Of a stretch of DNA of 64,000 nucleotides, positions 58,983 to 64,000 are shown piece after piece. Both the position numbers and the translations under genes were made by a program. The DNA is from Eriocheir sinensis (lineage: Eukaryota; Arthropoda; Malacostraca; Decapoda; Varunidae). Positions within the stretch are counted from its first letter, which is position 1, and the number at the start of each line of letters is the position of its first letter. The notes beneath the pieces are model-generated. The model saw only the letters and a program-made list of their open reading frames with translations, did not search any database and had not been told where the DNA came from. The DNA lies in contig NC_066516.1 in the NCBI RefSeq assembly GCF_024679095.1, positions 1,023,841-1,087,840 of the forward strand, in the 5' to 3' direction.

Positions 58983-59730
58983 ATGGAGACTCGTTCTCAA
59001 GCTGCCCAGAGGGACGACGTGTTGACCGAACTCTTGGAAGCCTTGAGACTACAGGGGGAGAAACAAAAAAGAGCACACCAAGAACTCAAAGAACAACAAC
59101 AACAACAAAAAAATACACCAAGAACTCAAAGAACAACAAGAAAGAGCACAGCAACAACAAGAAAGAGCACAGCAACAATAAGAAGGAACACTCCAAGAAC
59201 TCAAAGAACAACAAGAAAGAGCACAGCAACAACAAGAAAGAGCACAGCAACAACAAGAAGGGACATTCCAAGAACTCAAAGAACAACAAGAAAGAGCACA
59301 GCAACAACAAGAAAGAGCACAGCAACAACAAGAAAGAGCACAGCAACAACAAGAAGGAACACTCCAAGAACTCAAAGAACAGCTAGAAGATCGCTTCACG
59401 GGATTAAAGCAACAGCTGCAAACAGTACAAGATGGAAGTGAGTCAGTGCGAAGAGAAATGACTTATGTGACCACGAAGTTGGGACAACGCCTGATGGAAG
59501 TGGAGAAAGAACACACAAATCTTCAACAAGAGATGGAGGTGGTACGGGAGACGACACACAAAGAAATATTAGATATGCAGGGAAAGGTGAACCGTACAGA
59601 ACAGGCAGTTTGTGACGTAAGTGACAGAGTGATGGTCCTTGAAGACTGCTTGGCTGGAAACGGAAGCCAGTGCCTGCAGGGGCTAGTTGTACCCAAGATG
59701 CTTCTCCTACGCAAGTCCGGAGTAGTTTGA
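58983..59730 (+). pseudogene. Gypsy A gag N-terminus with long coiled coil
   Basis: METRSQAAQRDDVLTELLEA then a Gln/Glu-rich coil. A slip in the A run near 59110 and a TAA near 59178 break it. The next frame carries QELKEQQ/ERAQQQQ heptads to 59390, then LKQQLQTVQDGSESVRREMT YVTTKLGQRLMEVEKEH and QGKVNRTEQAVCDVSDRVMV LEDCL, still heptad-like. Probably a multimerisation arm ahead of capsid. Confidence 0.75.
59085..59385 (+). repeat. 21-bp minisatellite encoding coiled-coil heptads
   Basis: Unit GAAAGAGCACAGCAACAACA A (ERAQQQQ), arranged in higher-order blocks of two or three units separated by GGAACACTCCAAGAACTCAA AG. Confidence 0.85.
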
Positions 59731-60145
59731 GCCCTGTTACACCTGAGTTTACCCCCGCGAGAAGTTCCGCCAGCCCCATGAGTCTGCTGGGGTCGCCTGT
59801 TAGAAAGAAGCCTCAGGAGTTTGATGGCAAGGTCTCCTGGGAGGCTTACCGCGCTCAGTTTGAGCTATTGGCTGCTCGGAATGGATGGGATGAGTGTCAG
59901 AAAAATGTGCCCCCGGCAAGGGTCCACCACTCGGGCGAGGGAAACTACGGAGGACTGGTTCACGGGGGCAACGACCAGTCTGTCCTGTACATGCCCCGAA
60001 GATATCAATGTGCAGAAAAAACACCATGACGAGCTGCCAAGTGGAGGGCACGGTGGACGGAGTGTTGTGGCCTGTGGTCGTCGACACAGGCTCGGAACGC
60101 ACACTGGTGCGGCCTGACGTGGTGAGTCATTCGTCGGCTTCCTAA
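59731..60145 (+). pseudogene. Gypsy A capsid fragment joined to protease
   Basis: KKPQEFDGKVSWEAYRAQFE LLAARNGWDE is the capsid start. It joins at CQKNVPP to the last knuckle sequence, skipping the rest of capsid. In another frame DTGSERTLVRPDVV is the protease active site, followed by a stop. Confidence 0.75.
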
Positions 60146-60238
60146 GACGTCGCATCGACTGTGCAGAGTCACTGGACACTACGCAGAGCTCAGAGGCCCA
60201 GAGGTCGTGAAGTTTGAGCTCGGAGGAAAGGAAGAGAG

Positions 60239-60480
60239 TGGAAGTCGATGCCCAGTACAAAACGGGGTGATCGTAGGCCTACTTTGGTAGACCCTGCTGC
60301 AGGGGATCGAAGTGCCTGTCGTCGTTGCCAATGTCTCATTCAGCCCAAAGAAAATAAAACAAGGGACCATGATGGGGTTGTGCCAAGAGATCGACCAGGA
60401 ACCGAGAACCTGTGTCTGCAGGAGAACCCTGACGAAGCCTCAGGAGGAGCTGCCCGACTACCTACGCGACCTGTTTGCCA
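60239..60480 (+). pseudogene. Gypsy A linker remnant
   Basis: GLCQEIDQEPRTCVCRRTLT KPQEELPDYLRDLFA, matching copy 1 at 55090-55195. Truncated. Confidence 0.7.
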
Positions 60481-60640
60481 GGGCCCGTATCCTCGAGAGC
60501 TATTAACTTTTACTCTTAAAGTTACTTTCAAAGTTAATAGTTTCAAATTAATAAGAGTAAAAGCTATCCTCGTCAACTTTGAGTGTAGGTATTAGCAAAT
60601 CCTGGCTACTATTATCTTCTTCTTCTTCTTTATGGCGGGC
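60481..60640. other. possible transposon end GGGCCCGTATCC
   Basis: Resembles the GGGCCCATACTT end at 34287. Contains a small inverted repeat (TTTTACTCTTAAAGTT and ATTAATAAGAGTAAAAG). Partner end not found. Confidence 0.3.
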
Positions 60641-60906
60641 TCGTTGCTAAGGACGCCTCCGTGCAAAACGTAGACATCCGACATGAATTAAGTATATATT
60701 TCAAAAGAAAAATAAAGAAAAGATGTATAAATGTACAACAGAAACATAATAAATGGCAAACACAAGAAAATACTGAGTTTTGTGGCAGATAGAAGCAGCC
60801 TCAAAGGCTGTTTTTACTCCGTCACACGTCAATACCCTTATCTCCCCGCCTGCGTCACGACTTGCTCTGCTGAAATTACCGCACCATAACCACGTCATCT
60901 GCCCCA

Positions 60907-61040
60907 ATGATCTACGGGCCGGAGAACCAGCGCAGAAAAGGAGTAAGTTTAATTGGTCGCCAGATGAAACGGTCTTCTTACATCAAATTATCTGAGGATA
61001 AGAAGAGAGCGTGGACTGAAGTGGCAGAAGCTGTAACAAG
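60907..61040 (+). CDS. Myb/SANT-like gene, exon 1 (frame-broken)
   Basis: Two overlapping frames share one domain. One gives KRSKFNWSPDETVFLHQII and stops; the other, open from ATG 60907, gives SEDKKRAWTEVAEAVT. Together these are the first two helices of a Myb/SANT-like domain (aromatic-S/T-x-x-E, later W-x-x-V-A-x-x-V), so one base appears lost or gained near 60990. Donor AAG/GTTGGT at 61041. The family binds DNA; both host and Harbinger-derived members exist. Confidence 0.5.
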
Positions 61041-61049
61041 GTTGGTAAT

Positions 61050-62780
61050 CACAAATTCATGGTTCAATCAACTTACAAACTAACCTAACCTAATCAATTG
61101 GGTATTTTTTGCATAATAACACAACCACTGACCTTCCAAACAGAACATACCTTTTCATTCTGTATCTGAATAGTTTCATTATGACCATTTCTGACACAAC
61201 CCCCTCTCCCTCAACAACCTAACATAACTAAACCTAACCATGCCAAACCTGCCCTGTCCTACCGAACACATCCTAACTTAACATGCCAAGTTTGTTGGGG
61301 GGGAAGAGGGGGTTGGTATTGATAGTTAAGGCATATTTGCCCTGTTTTCATTCTTTATTTATTTTTATTTGTTTATTTATTTTTTATTGGGGGGGGGGGG
61401 GGGGGATGCTAGGCATGTCAGACTATGGACACTTTTACAAGTACTTTATGTCAAGACTATATGGGAATGGGTAGGTTTTGTGAGAATGGTAAAGTAAGAT
61501 TAAAATAGTATATTTATAGCATTGGTCAAACAGATTATGGTGATATAATGTTAGATTGGAATGTACTCAAGATAATGAAATTAAGGTTAATGCTTTTATT
61601 TTTTTGTTACATATTCACATATTCATGATTCAAGTAACTTGCAAACTAACCTAACCTCGTCAAATGGGTATTTTTGTATAAAAACACAACCACAGAGTTT
61701 AAAAACAGAACATACTTTATCCTACTGCTTCACATGAATAGCATCATCATGACCATTTCTGCTGCAACCCCCACTCCCTCAACAATCTAACATAACTAAA
61801 CCAACTCCTGCTAAACCTGTCCTACCTGACACATCCTAACCTAACATGGTAGGTCCCCAAGTGCCAAACCTGCCCCATCCTACCGAACACATCCTAACTT
61901 AACATGCCAAGTTTGTTGGGGGGGAAGAGGGGGTAGGTATAGATAGTTAAGGCATATTTGCCCTTTTTTTATTCTTTATTTATTTTTATTTGTTTATTAT
62001 TTATTTTTATTGGGGGGGGATGCTAGGCATGCCAGACTATGGACACTTTTACAAGTACTTTATGTCAAGACTATATGGGAATAGGTAGGTTTCGTGAGAA
62101 CGTTAAAGTAAGATTAAAATAGTATATTTATAGCATTGGCCAAACAGATTATGGTGATATAATGTTAGATTGGAATGTACTCAAGATAATGAAATTAAGG
62201 TTAACGCTTTTATTTTTTTTGTTACATATTCACATATCCATGATTCAAGTAACTTGCAAACTAACCTAACCTCGTCAAATGGGTATTTTTGTATATAAAC
62301 ACAACCACAGAGTTACCAAACAGGACATACTTTTTCCTACTGCTCCATGTGAATAGCATCATCATGACCATTTCTGCTGCAACCCCCACTCCCTCAACAA
62401 TCTAACATAACTAAACCAACTCCTGCTAAACATGTCCTACCAAACACGTCCTAACCTAACATGGTAGGTCCCCAAGTTTGTTAGGGTGGAAAGGGGGTTA
62501 GTATAAGAGAGTCAAGTCATATTTACCTGTTATTTTATTTATTCCTTATTTAGATTTTTTTTGGGGGGTGGGTGGGTTGGGCATGCCAGGCTCTCAACAC
62601 TTTTACAAATATTTTATGTTAAGACTATATCGGAATAGGTAGATTTGATGAATGGTAAAGTAAGATTAAAGTATTATTTTGATAGCATTGGTCAAACAGT
62701 TTCTGGTGATATAATGTTAGGTTAGAAGTACTCAAAAGAATGGAATTAAGATTAATGCTTTGAATTTTTTTGTATAGCTG
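61050..62780. repeat. tandem triplication, unit ~550-615 bp
   Basis: Units begin near 61055, 61620 and 62235 with TTCA(A/G)(T/G)(C/T)AACTT(A/G)CAAACTAACC. Shared landmarks are ATTATGACCATTTCTG-type, TAACATGCCAAGTTTGTTGG, a G run, and GATATAATGTTAGATTGGAA. The third unit is the most diverged. AACCTAACC words are frequent. Confidence 0.85.
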
Positions 62781-63027
62781 TATTGTGTAATATCCTCCTA
62801 CTTAGAGAAAAGCATTTTAGAAAAGTAGGTAATGAAAAGTAGTATTTATGGCCATGTTCATAACAACTAAAAAGTTAATGTCTTATGATGCATGTAAATA
62901 AAATATTGGTACTGATTTAGCTTTCCATCACAGCATGTATTAAATGTTATTGGAGAAGTTATGGGAAATAAAAAGCATGCCATAGTGAAACGATTAAGAA
63001 ACTTGCTTCACATTTATACCCTGACAG

Positions 63028-63143
63028 TGCCTTCCCTGGGAGTGGACCCCGTACGCAGGATGACTGTGAGAGGCGTTGGTACAACGTACAACAAAAATCA
63101 AAGCCTCTCATTGCCAAGTGCAAGAATGAGCAGCGGCAGACTG
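63028..63143 (+). CDS. Myb/SANT-like gene, exon 2
   Basis: Acceptor CCCTGACAG/T. Reading across from exon 1 in phase gives SAFPGSGPRTQDDCERRWYN VQQKSKPLIAKCKNEQRQT. The RRWYNVQQKSK block is the third helix (K-x-W-x-x-h-x-x-x-x-K) of Myb/SANT-like domains. Donor ACTG/GTAATT at 63144. Phase continuity through a 2-kb intron is the main argument for a real gene. Confidence 0.55.
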
Positions 63144-63876
63144 GTAATTTTTTTTAGTTGTTATGTCTTTAAATGTAAAACTTATATTAGTTAGTTTTTT
63201 ATGTGCTCACAGAATGCAGCTATACTGGCCACAGTGCCTTTATTTCAGCTTAAAGTTAATAAGTTCATAGCAGTGAACTGCATATTTGATATAGAAATTT
63301 TTTTAATGTTCATCTGTCAATGACTATCAATCTATCTAAATACCTTGGTTGTCTTCCCCCAGTGAAGGGTTTTAGCCAAGACAGGCACACACTTACTCAC
63401 ACACTCACACTCATGTACACCACTCTCTCAGCTGCACAGCCCCTGAGGGAGTAAAAAGGCCTCACTGTATGGGGGATTAGCTGCACAGTTCAGGCAGGGA
63501 ACTTCCACACCAAGGCCTCACAGCATACACTGGTTTACCCCTGCCCCATCATAACAATGACATTTCCCCCAGCACCTGAGTGCCCCACGCATGTGGCACC
63601 ACAGATACGCAGGCGCCTGCCTATATAACTATGACATTAACTGTGGTAGATAAACTGGTGTATGACATCATAGGCTGCTCGTCTCATGTATTTGAAGGGG
63701 TACCAGAGCCATTCAGCATTGACATGATGTGCTAGGGATAGGACAGCAGCAACAGTCAAGCAGCAGTGAAATATTGACTGGCCTGTATGTTTTTGGCAAA
63801 AACTTTTATATTCTTATTAAAACAATTTATTAATTACCCTTAAATTCATATTCTTTGTAGATACACACTTTATCAG
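63144..63876. other. proposed intron 2
   Basis: No repeat or gene identified; a short CACA-rich stretch near 63400. Confidence 0.4.
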
Positions 63877-64000
63877 TATTGCTAGAGACCATCCCAGCAC
63901 ATTCTTCATTACTTGTGGAAAAGATACCATTAGCTGCTCCGGCAACAGCCACTGCTTCAATATCTGCTGGCCCTATGACACCAGCCACTGCTTCATCATC
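63877..64000 (+). CDS. Myb/SANT-like gene, exon 3 (runs off window)
   Basis: Acceptor TTTATCAG/TA in the phase left by exon 2 gives VLLETIPAHSSLLVEKIPLA APATATASIS..., a low-complexity Ala/Thr/Ser/Pro stretch as often follows such DNA-binding domains. An alternative acceptor at 63860 would change phase. Confidence 0.4.

Larger units (their letters stand above)
58533..60480 (+). mobile_element. Gypsy family A copy 2, 3'-truncated
   Basis: LTR (58533-58945), primer-binding-like TGGCGTCAGGAGTGG, gag with a heptad minisatellite, internal deletion, protease, linker to about 60480, where unrelated sequence GGGCCCGTATCC starts. No RT and no second LTR. Inserted in the LINE at 57740-58532. Confidence 0.85.

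Noticed and set aside
59049..59399. Minus-strand Cys/Ser/Leu-rich frame
   Set aside because: Antisense of the CAA/GAA-rich heptad minisatellite.

Overview
This is a eukaryotic, non-coding, transposon-packed window. Very long (TA)n tracts, many (CT)n/(GA)n arrays, tRNA-derived SINEs, arthropod-type non-LTR and Gypsy retrotransposons, and scattered TTAGG-like words suggest a decapod crustacean, perhaps a crab. That placement is inference from repeat style. There is no bacterial-type operon, CRISPR array, rRNA gene or convincing functional tRNA. Only one probable cellular-type gene is seen, at the right edge, and its first exon carries a frame break.

Layout. 0.1-9.1 kb: mosaics of an element with CAGTACCC...CGAGTTTCGCG ends (pogo/Tigger-like, TA target) that carry PIF/Harbinger-like DNA with MADF-domain remnants; most (TA)n tracts abut a CAGT terminus. 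10.2-13.3 kb: a 3.2-kb inverted-repeat element carrying a two-frame gene with zinc-ligand motifs, an XPG/FEN-like GCDT...GIGKKKA motif and a CXC-like cysteine cluster; the best candidate for an under-described system (Academ-like). 13.9-17.4 kb: LTR and MITE fragments and a 249-bp palindrome. 18-20.3 kb: an eroded LINE. 21.6-24.5 kb: TA tracts, a SINE and a nested stack (LTR containing a pogo-like element containing a Harbinger element), both insertions with intact target duplications. 24.6-26.7 kb: a CR1/L2-like LINE. 26.7-36.3 kb: minus-strand Gypsy family B remnants, SINEs, a 242-bp palindrome and MITEs. 37.1-43 kb: a Harbinger element with a MADF exon, SINEs, an array of three hairpins and a hAT MITE. 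43.9-50.4 kb: two copies of a second LINE family on the minus strand around a CR1/L2-like LINE bracketed by (CT)n. 50.9-53.1 kb: Gypsy B copy 3. 53.3-57.5 kb: Gypsy A copy 1 with both LTRs. 57.7-60.5 kb: a LINE interrupted by Gypsy A copy 2. 60.9-64 kb: three phase-compatible exons of a Myb/SANT-like gene, the first intron filled by a ~600-bp tandem triplication.

The window reads as layered insertions. Several layers can be ordered because target-site duplications, or an empty site in a paralogous copy, are present in the same window. All autonomous-type elements show frame breaks or deletions. Family names rest on visible motifs, terminal repeats and duplications, without database comparison.
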